64,000 bases of DNA from Rubrivivax sp. (GCA_027490215.1 JAIXYO010000072.1:1-64000); one strand, 5' to 3'. Counted from the stretch's first letter, positions 40,227 through 47,473 are shown. Numbers and translations are program-made. The notes: generated by a model not told the origin, from the sequence alone.

Positions 40227-41090
40227 GCTGGCCGTGCCGTCCGCCAGGTGCTCCCGACAGTTGCAGGCGAGCGAGTGAACGAGGCGTTCGAGCTCTTCAT
40301 CGGCATCGACTACTCCGGCGCCGAGACGCCCACCTCGCGGCTGCCCGGGCTGCAGGTGTATGCGGCCCGCCCTGGTGCCGGGGAGATTGAGCAGTGGGCC
40401 AGCCCAACGCGCTCTAACAACCGCCAGCGCGTGAACTGGACGCGGCGTGAAGTTGCCGAGCGGCTGCGTGACGAAGCTAAGCGCGGCACGCGCTTCCTTG
40501 CCGGCATTGACCATGCGTTCTCGTTCCCGGCCGCCTACTTTGGCCGCTACGGGCTGGGGAGCTGGCCTGACTTTCTGGAAGACTTCACCACGCACTGGCC
40601 GACGCACCTTGACAACGTGCGCGTGGACTTCGTGCGTGAAGGCGACTTGTACAAAAGCGGGGAGGCGCCGCCGCCGGGTCAGCGTGTCGGTACCTCGGAT
40701 GAATTTCGTCTCACGGAGCGCTGGTCGTCGTCGGCCAAGAGCGTTTTCCTGTTCGATGTGAACGGCTCGGTGGCCAAGTCTTCGCACGCTGGCATCCCGT
40801 GGCTCCGCTGGTTGCGCGCGGAGGTGGGCGAGCACGTGCACTTCTGGCCGTTCGATGGCTGGGTGCCACCGGACGACAAGGCGGTGATCGTGGAGGTGTA
40901 CCCGTCGATCTTTCGCAATCGCTACCTGCGCGAAGGGCGCAGTGGCGACGAGCAGGATGCCTATGCCACCGCCCGCTGGATGGTCGACATGGGCGCGCGA
41001 GGCGCGCTGGCCGGGTACTTCCAGCCGCCGCTCACGACCGCCGAGCGTGCGGTGGCAGGGCTGGAGGGCTGGATCTTCGGGGTGCGATGA
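40224..41090 (+). CDS. Unknown protein, possibly RNase H-fold (DUF429-like)
   Basis: A 288-residue soluble protein with no confident family. It begins with FIGIDYSGAE, has a second acidic strand FLAGIDHAFSFP, and ends with VEVYPSIF and DEQDAYATARWM; this spacing of acidic residues suggests an RNase H-like fold of the DUF429 kind, a low-confidence suggestion. The ATG at 40224 lies at the end of the duplicated promoter/operator element; a GTG at 40275 is an alternative start. It is the only inner gene of the island with its own apparent promoter besides the HTH-nucleotidyltransferase gene. Confidence 0.6.
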   Translation: MAGRAVRQVLPTVAGERVNEAFELFIGIDYSGAETPTSRLPGLQVYAARPGAGEIEQWASPTRSNNRQRVNWTRREVAERLRDEAKRGTRFLAGIDHAFSFPAAYFGRYGLGSWPDFLEDFTTHWPTHLDNVRVDFVREGDLYKSGEAPPPGQRVGTSDEFRLTERWSSSAKSVFLFDVNGSVAKSSHAGIPWLRWLRAEVGEHVHFWPFDGWVPPDDKAVIVEVYPSIFRNRYLREGRSGDEQDAYATARWMVDMGARGALAGYFQPPLTTAERAVAGLEGWIFGVR

Positions 41091-41137
41091 CGGGTAAAGA
41101 AGCCGTCTTCTACAGCCAAGCGGCTGACTGCGCCGAC

Positions 41138-41180
41138 GCGGACGTTAAGGGAACTGCAAGAGCAGGAGGCGAGTGCCTGA
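41138..41180 (+). pseudogene. Decayed copy of the 3' end of the GIY-YIG/DUF4357 gene
   Basis: Forty-three bases match the last 43 bases of the upstream GIY-YIG gene (40129-40171) at 32 positions, and the frame is preserved: RTLRELQEQEASA-stop against RTLKELQEREAEG-stop. No intact gene precedes it. It looks like the tail of a diverged homologue left by recombination. Confidence 0.6.
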
Positions 41181-41205
41181 GGCGGCTGGGAGCCTGGCTG
41201 TGACC

Positions 41206-41231
41206 CATTCGCCATTCGCGAATGGCGAATG
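41206..41231. repeat. 26-bp perfect palindrome
   Basis: CATTCGCCATTCG followed by its exact reverse complement, 48 bases upstream of the HTH-nucleotidyltransferase start. It could be a terminator for the gene upstream, a second regulator site or a recombination footprint. Confidence 0.7.
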
Positions 41232-41241
41232 CGGAGGAGTG

Positions 41242-41281
41242 TTCCCAAAGTTGCTTCATTTGCAGCAAAATTGGCTGCATG
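41242..41281 (+). promoter_or_regulatory. Promoter/operator element, copy 2
   Basis: Second copy of the 40-base element. It has TTCCCA and CAAAAT spaced 18 bases, a perfect dyad TGCAGC-N7-GCTGCA at 41261-41279, and ends in the ATG of the HTH-nucleotidyltransferase gene. The -10-like box is seven bases before the ATG, so the mRNA would be leaderless. The dyad is a natural operator for the HTH protein it precedes. Confidence 0.6.
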
Positions 41282-41884
41282 ACCACCTTGGCTCACCGAC
41301 TCTTCGGACAAACGCGCTCTGCGGTCCTCGGGGCACTGCTGCTGCGCCCGGAGTCGTCATTGCACGTACGGGAGCTGGCCCGGCTGACGGGTGCGTCCGC
41401 CGGCTCCTTGCACCGCGAGTTGCGGGCGCTGGCTGACATGGGACTGCTTCGGCGACAGGAGGTCGGGAGGCAGGTGCACTACCAGGCCAACACCGACAGT
41501 CCGGTGTTTGCCGATCTGGCTGGCCTGCTGCGCAAGACCGCGGGCTTGGCGGATGTGTTGCGCAACGCGCTGGAGCCCCTGGGAGCGAAGTCCAAGGTGG
41601 CGTTCGTCTACGGTAGCGTCGCCGCAGGCACCGAGCGAGCCGGCAGTGACGTGGATCTGATGGTGCTCGGTACGGCGGGATTTGCTGACTTAGCTCGCGC
41701 GCTCGCGCCAGTTCAGGCGGCGCTTCGGCGCGAGGTGAACCCCACCGTGATGACGCCGCGCGAGTTCGCAGCCAGACTGGCCAAGGGCGACGGGTTTGCA
41801 CGAAGCGTGGCAGAAGGAGCAAGGCTATGGGTGATGGGAGGCGAAGATGACTTTGCAGAACTTGCAGCGCATCGGAAAGATTAA
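41279..41884 (+). CDS. Winged-helix/MNT-type nucleotidyltransferase (antitoxin and regulator candidate)
   Basis: A 201-residue fusion of an N-terminal winged helix-turn-helix (residues 10-75; HVRELARLTGASAGSLHRELRAL) with a minimal nucleotidyltransferase domain (residues 105-190) showing GS at 112-113 and the DVD metal pair at 124-126. MNT proteins act as antitoxins that AMPylate HEPN ribonucleases; the fused HTH suggests it also autoregulates through the dyad at its start. The HEPN-like gene overlaps its end by 38 bases. An upstream ATG at 41222 lies in a palindrome and is less likely. Confidence 0.8.
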   Translation: MTTLAHRLFGQTRSAVLGALLLRPESSLHVRELARLTGASAGSLHRELRALADMGLLRRQEVGRQVHYQANTDSPVFADLAGLLRKTAGLADVLRNALEPLGAKSKVAFVYGSVAAGTERAGSDVDLMVLGTAGFADLARALAPVQAALRREVNPTVMTPREFAARLAKGDGFARSVAEGARLWVMGGEDDFAELAAHRKD

Positions 41885-42299
41885 GGACCACGCGCCCACA
41901 GCCGCCGAGGTGCAGCGGCTGCTCGCCGCCATCGACCGCAACCTGGCCGATGCCGATGTGGACTCGATCAGCGAAGAGACCCGTTTCGACGCGGCCTACA
42001 AGGCGGTGATGCAGTCCGCGCTGGTGGCCATGCTGGCAGCGGGCTACCGGCCCACCACCAACGAACCGGGCCACCACCAGACGATGATCCAGTCGCTGCC
42101 GCTCACGCTCGGCGTGCCCAACGACGCGTGGGTGGTTCTCGATGCGCTGCGCCGACAGCGCAATGCCAACGACTACACCGGCGCGCCGATGACGCCGGAC
42201 GTCGTCGCCGAATGCCTCAGCCAAGCCAAGACATTGCGCAAGTTGCTGCGCGGGCACCTTGCCGGCAAACACCCCGAACTCCTGAAGAAGCCCGCGTGA
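41847..42299 (+). CDS. HEPN-like protein, candidate ribonuclease toxin
   Basis: A 150-residue, largely helical protein matching the HEPN pattern: RFDAAYKAVMQSALVAM in the first long helix and RNANDY (105-110) where HEPN nucleases carry R-x4-6-H; here the final residue is Tyr, as in some family members. GGAGG six bases before the ATG supports the start. It overlaps the nucleotidyltransferase gene by 38 bases and its stop overlaps the hsdM start (GTGA). HEPN partners of MNT proteins are RNases acting on tRNA or mRNA; activity here is inference, and the Tyr may mean a non-catalytic version. Confidence 0.7.
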   Translation: MTLQNLQRIGKIKDHAPTAAEVQRLLAAIDRNLADADVDSISEETRFDAAYKAVMQSALVAMLAAGYRPTTNEPGHHQTMIQSLPLTLGVPNDAWVVLDALRRQRNANDYTGAPMTPDVVAECLSQAKTLRKLLRGHLAGKHPELLKKPA

Positions 42300-43804
42300 A
42301 CGCATCCAACCTCGTCCAGAAGCTCTGGAACTACTGCAACGTCCTGCGCGACGACGGCATGAGCTATGGCGACTATGTCGAGCAGCTCACCTACCTGCTG
42401 TTCCTGAAGATGGCCGACGAGCGAAGCCAGCCGCCGTACAGCCAGCCGAGCATCATTCCCGCCGCCTGGGCCTGGCCGTCGTTGCTGGCCAAGGACGGCG
42501 ATGAGTTGTTCGACCACTACCGCCATGCGCTCGATGAACTGGGCAAGTCGACCGGCACGCTCGGCTTGATCTTCGGCAAGGCGCAGAACAAGTTCCAGGA
42601 CCCGGCCAAGCTGCGCCGGCTGGTGGTCGACCTGATCGACGCCGAGAACTGGTCGGCGCTGGGCGTGGACGTGAAGGGCGACGCCTACGAGGGCCTGCTG
42701 GAAAAGAACGCGCAAGACACCAAGAGCGGCGCTGGCCAGTACTTCACGCCGCGCCCGCTGATCCAGGCGATGGTGGATTGCATTGCGCCGAAGGCTGGCG
42801 AAACGGTGTGCGACCCCGCCTGTGGCACGGGCGGCTTCTTGTTCACGGCCTACAACCACATTGCCGAGCACAACACGAACCTCACGCGCGACCAGAAGCG
42901 TCACCTGAAGGAAGAGGCCTTCACCGGCTACGAGCTGGTGCAGGCCACCGCGCGGGTGTGCGCGATGAACCTGATGCTGCACGGCATCGGCTCCGAGAAG
43001 AGCGTGCCGGTGAAGGTGGCCGATGCCTTGGCTGCCGACCCCGGCGAGCGCTTCAACGTCGTGCTGGCCAACCCGCCCTTCGGCAAGAAAAGCAGCACGC
43101 AGATCGAAGGTGCCGATGGGAAGCACACGACCGAGAAGGACGTGATCGAGCGCGACGATTTCTGGGCCACCACCAGCAACAAGCAGCTCAATTTCGTGCA
43201 GCACATCAAGACGCTGCTGGCAGTGAACGGGCGTGCGGCGGTGGTGTTGCCCGACAACGTGCTGTTCGAGGGTGGCGCGGGCGAGACCATCCGCCGCAAG
43301 CTGCTGCACGAATGCGAGCTGCACACGCTGCTGCGCCTGCCCACAGGCCTGTTCTACGCGCAGGGCGTGAAGGCCAACGTGCTGTTCTTCGACAAGAAGG
43401 GCGCGAGTGAAACGCCATGGACGAAGAAGCTGTGGATCTACGACCTGCGCACCAACAAGCACTTCACGCTGAAGACCAACCCGCTGAAGCGCGAAGACCT
43501 TGATGAGTTCGTGCGGCTCTACAACCCCGCCAATCGCTTCGACCGTGCGCCCACGTGGAGCGTGGAGAACGCCGATGGCCGCTGGCGCTGCTATGGGGTT
43601 GATGAACTGATGGCGCGCGACAAGGCGAGCCTCGACATCTTCTGGCTGCGCGACGAGACGCTGGCCGACAGCGACAACCTGCCGCCGCCAGACGTGATTG
43701 CGCAGGAAATCGTCGACGATCTGGAGGCTGCGCTGGAGCAGTTCAGGCTGATTGCAGGCGATCTGGGCGCCGTTGCTGAAACGGATACCGAGCCCCAGCG
43801 CTGA
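42296..43804 (+). CDS. hsdM: Type I restriction-modification DNA methyltransferase subunit
   Basis: N6-adenine methyltransferase subunit, 502 residues. The N-terminal helical domain (VQKLWNYCNVLRDDGMSYGDY) is followed by QYFTPRPLIQAMVD, SAM-binding motif I DPACGTGGF near residue 174 and catalytic NPPF near 258, then GVKANVLFF. The GTG start overlaps the HEPN gene stop; the open frame upstream of it is antisense or out-of-frame noise. It is separated from hsdR-hsdS by 4.1 kb of accessory genes, which is unusual because hsdM normally adjoins hsdS. Confidence 0.95.
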   Translation: MNASNLVQKLWNYCNVLRDDGMSYGDYVEQLTYLLFLKMADERSQPPYSQPSIIPAAWAWPSLLAKDGDELFDHYRHALDELGKSTGTLGLIFGKAQNKFQDPAKLRRLVVDLIDAENWSALGVDVKGDAYEGLLEKNAQDTKSGAGQYFTPRPLIQAMVDCIAPKAGETVCDPACGTGGFLFTAYNHIAEHNTNLTRDQKRHLKEEAFTGYELVQATARVCAMNLMLHGIGSEKSVPVKVADALAADPGERFNVVLANPPFGKKSSTQIEGADGKHTTEKDVIERDDFWATTSNKQLNFVQHIKTLLAVNGRAAVVLPDNVLFEGGAGETIRRKLLHECELHTLLRLPTGLFYAQGVKANVLFFDKKGASETPWTKKLWIYDLRTNKHFTLKTNPLKREDLDEFVRLYNPANRFDRAPTWSVENADGRWRCYGVDELMARDKASLDIFWLRDETLADSDNLPPPDVIAQEIVDDLEAALEQFRLIAGDLGAVAETDTEPQR

Positions 43805-43809
43805 AACGC

Positions 43810-43835
43810 AAAAAAGGCCTGAGTCTCCTCAGGCC
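43810..43835 (-). terminator. Rho-independent terminator
   Basis: Read on the minus strand, an 8-bp stem (GGCCTGAG/CTCAGGCC) with a 4-base loop is followed by six T residues. It ends the leftward two-gene unit at 43859-44307 and lies just past the hsdM stop, where the stem could also serve the rightward transcript. Confidence 0.85.
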
Positions 43836-43858
43836 CCTTCAGTTCAAGCGCGCTTCGC

Positions 43859-44014
43859 TTACTTGGCCACTGGGGTTGCGGCCACCGGCGCTGCAGGATT
43901 CTTCGCGGTTGGTGTAGCCGCTGACGCAGTCGCCGACACGTTGCGACCTGAAAGCCCGCGCCCCGTGTTACGAACGAAACACAGCAGGCCACGTGACGGC
44001 CGAGGCTCAGGCAT
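43859..44014 (-). CDS. 51-residue Ala/Pro/Thr-rich peptide, coupled to the upstream gene
   Basis: A short frame whose ATG shares a base with the stop of the upstream TIGR02450-like gene (TGATG), and which ends 24 bases before a rho-independent terminator. The N-terminal half is basic (SRGLLCFVRN), the C-terminal half is a repetitive A/T/P/K tail. No family is recognised. Position and the terminator make it plausible; the composition alone would not. Confidence 0.4.
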   Translation of the reverse strand: MPEPRPSRGLLCFVRNTGRGLSGRNVSATASAATPTAKNPAAPVAATPVAK

Positions 44015-44307
44015 CACACCCAGCCCTGGCGCCACTGGCTGGCATCGGTCAGCTCGCGCCAGTGCAGCAGGAAGGCGCGCTTGGAGTGCACGGCCTCCAG
44101 CTCGATCTGGTCGATGCGCACCTCGGGCGGCTCGTGCTCGATCACGCGTGTCACCACGAAGTGCTTTTCCTTGTGGCGCGGCGCCACGGCGGTCCATTTG
44201 GTCAGCAGCAGCTTCTTCGGGCTGAGCGGGTTCTTCGGTCGCGTGACCTTCGGGGCTTCAGCGGGTGCGGGTGCTTGGGCGCGGTGGTCGTCGTCGGTGG
44301 GTGTCAT
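44014..44307 (-). CDS. TIGR02450-family small conserved protein
   Basis: A 97-residue protein with a disordered N terminus and the family core KNPLSPKKLLLTKWTAVAP followed by KEKHFVVTRV. The family is widespread in proteobacteria with no assigned function. The start (MTPTDDDH) overlaps in antisense with a possible start of the DTW-domain gene, so the two genes are divergent and nearly abutting. Confidence 0.8.
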   Translation of the reverse strand: MTPTDDDHRAQAPAPAEAPKVTRPKNPLSPKKLLLTKWTAVAPRHKEKHFVVTRVIEHEPPEVRIDQIELEAVHSKRAFLLHWRELTDASQWRQGWV

Positions 44308-44368
44308 GGCGCCAGATGATGCCGTGCGCCGGCACGTGCGTGCAGCGCCGCTCACATCCGCCGAGTGT

Positions 44369-45166
44369 GTGAACATCGGGCGCAACCTTCACCGAACCGA
44401 ATTGCCCTGCTCCACGGCGCATGCCGTCTCCTTGTTGCGCGCCGCCCGTCTGGCGCGCAGCGCCAAGCCCTTTCTCGCCCGAGGGGGCTTCAAGCGCGAG
44501 CGGTGTGCGGGTTGCAGGCTGTTGCCCAGCCATTGCATGTGTGCCCTGCGCCCGACCGTGCCCACGCGCTCGGGGATGTGCCTGCTGATGGCCGACATCG
44601 AGCCGCTCAAGCCCAGCAACACCGGCTGGCTGATCGCCGATGTGGTGGCCGACACCTTTGCCTTTGGCTGGGCGCGCACCGAGACCGACCCGGCCTTGTT
44701 GCGGCTGCTGGGCGACCCTCAGTGGCAACCGTATGTGGTGTTTCCAGCAGAGTACGTGCCGCCCGAGCGGGTGGTGCACAGCGTTTGCTTGCCCGACACC
44801 GTTGAGCGCGCCGTCGGCAAACGCCCGCTCTTCATCCTGCTCGACGCCACCTGGGCCGAGGCTCGCAAGATGTTCCGCAAGAGCCCCTACCTCGACCACC
44901 TGCCGGTGCTCAGCCTGCAGCCGGATCAGGTCTCTCAATACAGGCTGCGGCGCTCTCGGCGCAACGATCACTTCTGCACCAGCGAGGTGGCCGCCCTGTG
45001 CCTGAGCCTGGCCGGTGAAGAGCGGGCCGAGCAGACGCTGGAGGCGTACCTCGACGTGTTCACCCACCACTATCTGCAGGCCAGAAACCAGTTGCCGGTT
45101 GCCTGGGACGACGCGGCCCACCAGCGTTTGCGTGAACTGGCCGCGATGCCCTTGCCAGCCAGCTGA
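44369..45166 (+). CDS. tapT: DTW-domain tRNA-uridine aminocarboxypropyltransferase
   Basis: SAM-dependent enzyme that adds a 3-amino-3-carboxypropyl group to uridine 47 of tRNA in the TapT/YfiP family. The 265-residue product has the N-terminal Cys cluster RCAGCRLLPSHCMC and the name motif in LDATWAEARKMF. GTG at 44369 is preferred as start because the upstream ATG at 44306 is embedded in the start codon of the divergent gene; the choice is uncertain. Confidence 0.85.
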   Translation: MNIGRNLHRTELPCSTAHAVSLLRAARLARSAKPFLARGGFKRERCAGCRLLPSHCMCALRPTVPTRSGMCLLMADIEPLKPSNTGWLIADVVADTFAFGWARTETDPALLRLLGDPQWQPYVVFPAEYVPPERVVHSVCLPDTVERAVGKRPLFILLDATWAEARKMFRKSPYLDHLPVLSLQPDQVSQYRLRRSRRNDHFCTSEVAALCLSLAGEERAEQTLEAYLDVFTHHYLQARNQLPVAWDDAAHQRLRELAAMPLPAS

Positions 45167-45225
45167 TGGCGTTGAGGCGTGCGTGGTAACTTAGTGGCCA
45201 GCCCAAACTTCAGAGCACGCTTGCC

Positions 45226-45669
45226 ATGCCCATGAGCCAACCCATCTGCGTGATCCGATGCGCCGCCATGGCGTTGGCGGTGTCGCTCGGCGCCGGTGCC
45301 AGGGCCGAGAGCGTGAAAGCGGAGATCATCACGCCCGACCCCCTTGCCGCGCAGGTCGCCCACGGCGGAAAAGCGCGGGTCATCGTGCTGCTGAACACGC
45401 CGTTCGTGCCCGAGGGCACGCTGAGCCCCGCTGCGGCAGCACAGCAGCGTGCGGCCATCGCCGCCGCGCAGGACGCTTTTGTCGCCGAGGTGGTGAAGGG
45501 TTCGGCCAGCCAGGTGCTGAACCGCTTCAGCTGGACGCCTTCACTCGTGCTCGAGATCGACGCGCCCACGCTCGAACGCATCAGGCGCTCGAAACGCGTC
45601 AAGGCTGTCGAGGCCGATCAGCTGATGCAGCCCATGGCGCCTGCGGCGCTGCCCGCAGCGCCACAGTAG
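45226..45669 (+). CDS. Exported protein resembling a lone subtilase propeptide (inhibitor I9-like)
   Basis: A 147-residue protein with a signal peptide (core AAMALAVSLGAGARA) and one domain whose strand-helix pattern resembles the I9 propeptide of S8 proteases: ARVIVLLNTPFVPEG, a long helix, then LVLEIDAPTLERI and VKAVEADQ. It lacks any protease domain. Stand-alone I9-like proteins act as protease inhibitors or folding helpers in trans; similarity here is by pattern only. The S8 protease in this window is about 43 kb away. Confidence 0.5.
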   Translation: MPMSQPICVIRCAAMALAVSLGAGARAESVKAEIITPDPLAAQVAHGGKARVIVLLNTPFVPEGTLSPAAAAQQRAAIAAAQDAFVAEVVKGSASQVLNRFSWTPSLVLEIDAPTLERIRRSKRVKAVEADQLMQPMAPAALPAAPQ

Positions 45670-45706
45670 CCAGCCCGCGGGACCTGGCACAGACCTGCCC
45701 GCACAG

Positions 45707-46213
45707 TCATTCGAGCCGAATGGCGCGGATGTCGAGCGCGAAGCGGCGGGCCTGGCGGCCAGAGATCATCAGCCCCACCTGGCGGATGCCAGCAGCATCC
45801 AAGGCTGGTGCGTGCGGCACCTGGCGCCCGCGCAGGCTGGCGGCGAAGGCCGTGAGAGGCAGCCGGTTGACGCCCCAATCGTGCCTCGGCGGGGTGAACT
45901 CGGTCTGGTAGCTGATCGCATCGAATCCATCGACCATGAACAGGCACATCTTGTAGCGCTTGCCATCACCCCGGGCGTCGATCACGCACTCGGTCGCGCC
46001 TGGCGCGCCGAGCGGGCCGGCAGCACTGCGCACGCTGGCGAAGCCGCCGTTCTGCTCAAGAGACACCTCGCCGTCGAAGGTGGCGTGGCCCGCCGCGTTG
46101 AAATGGAGCCTGCTGCGCGAGACACCGCCCATCACGCGGTCGTCGATGGCCCGCCAACCGGCCACCGCCTGGGCGGTGTCGAATCGGTACAGGTCGAAGG
46201 GCGGGTGCGGCAC
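45707..46213 (-). CDS. CIA30-family protein
   Basis: About 168 residues with the complex I intermediate-associated protein 30 fold, a galactose-binding-like beta sandwich: DDRVMGGVSRSRLHF, FDGEVSLEQNGGFASVRS and the C-terminal GLMISGRQARRFALDI. Bacterial members have no established role. The start is uncertain: GTG at 46213 is used because the open frame upstream overlaps the divergent methyltransferase gene. Confidence 0.8.
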   Translation of the reverse strand: MPHPPFDLYRFDTAQAVAGWRAIDDRVMGGVSRSRLHFNAAGHATFDGEVSLEQNGGFASVRSAAGPLGAPGATECVIDARGDGKRYKMCLFMVDGFDAISYQTEFTPPRHDWGVNRLPLTAFAASLRGRQVPHAPALDAAGIRQVGLMISGRQARRFALDIRAIRLE

Positions 46214-46325
46214 CTGCGAATTGTCGTCGCGGGGGGCCGACCTGGATTCGGTGAGGATGCGTCCAGGCGCGAAGCACCGACGCCCGCGCAGCTTCGGGCA
46301 CCATCGGCACCTGGAAAGCGAACGC

Positions 46326-46949
46326 ATGACCCCTGATCTCCGACAGCACAGCCCGGCCGCCGAGCGCAACCGCGCGCCGATCCTGGCGCAGCTTCAGCGT
46401 CTGCTGCCGCCCACTGGCATGGCGCTTGAGATTGCGAGTGGCACGGGCCAGCACGCGGCGCATTTCGCCGCGGGTCTGTCTGGCTGGCGCTGGCAGCCGA
46501 CCGATGCCGAGCCGCTTGCCTTGGCCTCGATCGATGCGTGGTGCGACGGCCTGGCCAATGTGCTGCCGGCCGTGCACCTGGACGTGCTGGCCGCGTCCGC
46601 GACGAGCTTGCCTGCACCGGTCGATGCGGTGTTTTGCGCCAACATGCTGCACATCGCGCCGTGGGGCACCTGTCTGGCGCTGATGCAGCTGGCCGCCCGC
46701 TGGCTGTCGCCTGAGGGTCGGCTGGTGCTTTATGGCCCGTACCTGGAAGACGAGGTGCCGACCTCGCCGGGCAACCTGGCGTTCGACGCCGACCTGCGTG
46801 AGCGCAACCCGGCCTGGGGCCTGCGTCGGCGGGAAGACGTTCTGGCACAGGCGATGGCCGTCGGACTGCGCCAGCGCGAACGGGTCGCGATGCCGGCGAA
46901 CAACCTGCTTCTGGTGCTGGAGCGCGCGGTGCCGTCGCGCGACGCATGA
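46326..46949 (+). CDS. DUF938-family SAM-dependent methyltransferase
   Basis: A 207-residue protein of the DUF938 (UPF0585) group with a SAM-binding motif LEIASGTGQHAAHFA and the family segment FCANMLHIAPW. The substrate is unknown. Its stop overlaps the start of the next gene (ATGA), indicating co-translation. Confidence 0.88.
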   Translation: MTPDLRQHSPAAERNRAPILAQLQRLLPPTGMALEIASGTGQHAAHFAAGLSGWRWQPTDAEPLALASIDAWCDGLANVLPAVHLDVLAASATSLPAPVDAVFCANMLHIAPWGTCLALMQLAARWLSPEGRLVLYGPYLEDEVPTSPGNLAFDADLRERNPAWGLRRREDVLAQAMAVGLRQRERVAMPANNLLLVLERAVPSRDA

Positions 46950-47449
46950 GCCTGAAGTACCTCGCGGGCTATGCGCCCGATGTGCTGTCGCGCGTGAGCG
47001 AAATGATTGCCCAGGGTCGCCTGGCAGAGCACCTGCGGCAGCGCTACCCCGAGGCCCACACGGTACGCAGCGACCCGGCGCTGTACGACTACGTGATGGC
47101 GTTGAAGACCCGCCACATGCGCAGCGCGCCACCGATCGCGAAGGTCGCCTACGACCCGCGGCTGCAGGTGCTGCGCAATGCGCTGGGCACGCATTCAACG
47201 GTGTCGCGGGTGCAGGGCGGTCGGCTGAAGGCCAAGCGCGAGATCCGCATTGCCAGCCTGTTCAAGGAGGCGCCGGAACCCTTCCTGAAGATGATCGTGG
47301 TCCACGAGCTGGCGCACCTGAAGGAGCGCGACCACGACAAGCCCTTCTACGCGCTGTGTGCGCACATGGCCCCCGACTATCACCAGCTGGAATTCGACGC
47401 GAGGCTGTGGTTGACCGCACGCGAGCTGGACGTGCCGTCGGCTGGTTGA
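46946..47449 (+). CDS. YgjP-like metallopeptidase domain protein
   Basis: A 167-residue protein with the zinc-protease signature VVHELAHLKERDHDKPFY (HExxH plus a downstream His), typical of the YgjP/DUF45 family. No signal peptide is visible, so it is probably cytoplasmic. It is translationally coupled to the DUF938 gene. Confidence 0.88.
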   Translation: MSLKYLAGYAPDVLSRVSEMIAQGRLAEHLRQRYPEAHTVRSDPALYDYVMALKTRHMRSAPPIAKVAYDPRLQVLRNALGTHSTVSRVQGGRLKAKREIRIASLFKEAPEPFLKMIVVHELAHLKERDHDKPFYALCAHMAPDYHQLEFDARLWLTARELDVPSAG

Positions 47450-47473
47450 GCCAGGTCTGTCGGGTCCGTCCGC

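Noticed and set aside
36914-43804. Island as an integrated mobile element with att sites, integrase or transposase
   Set aside because: I saw no integrase, transposase, tRNA gene or flanking direct repeats at its ends, so only the internal recombination trace is reported.
44306-44308. ATG at 44306 as the start of the DTW-domain gene
   Set aside because: It lies inside the start codon of the divergent TIGR02450-like gene, leaving no room for either promoter; the GTG at 44369 is more likely.
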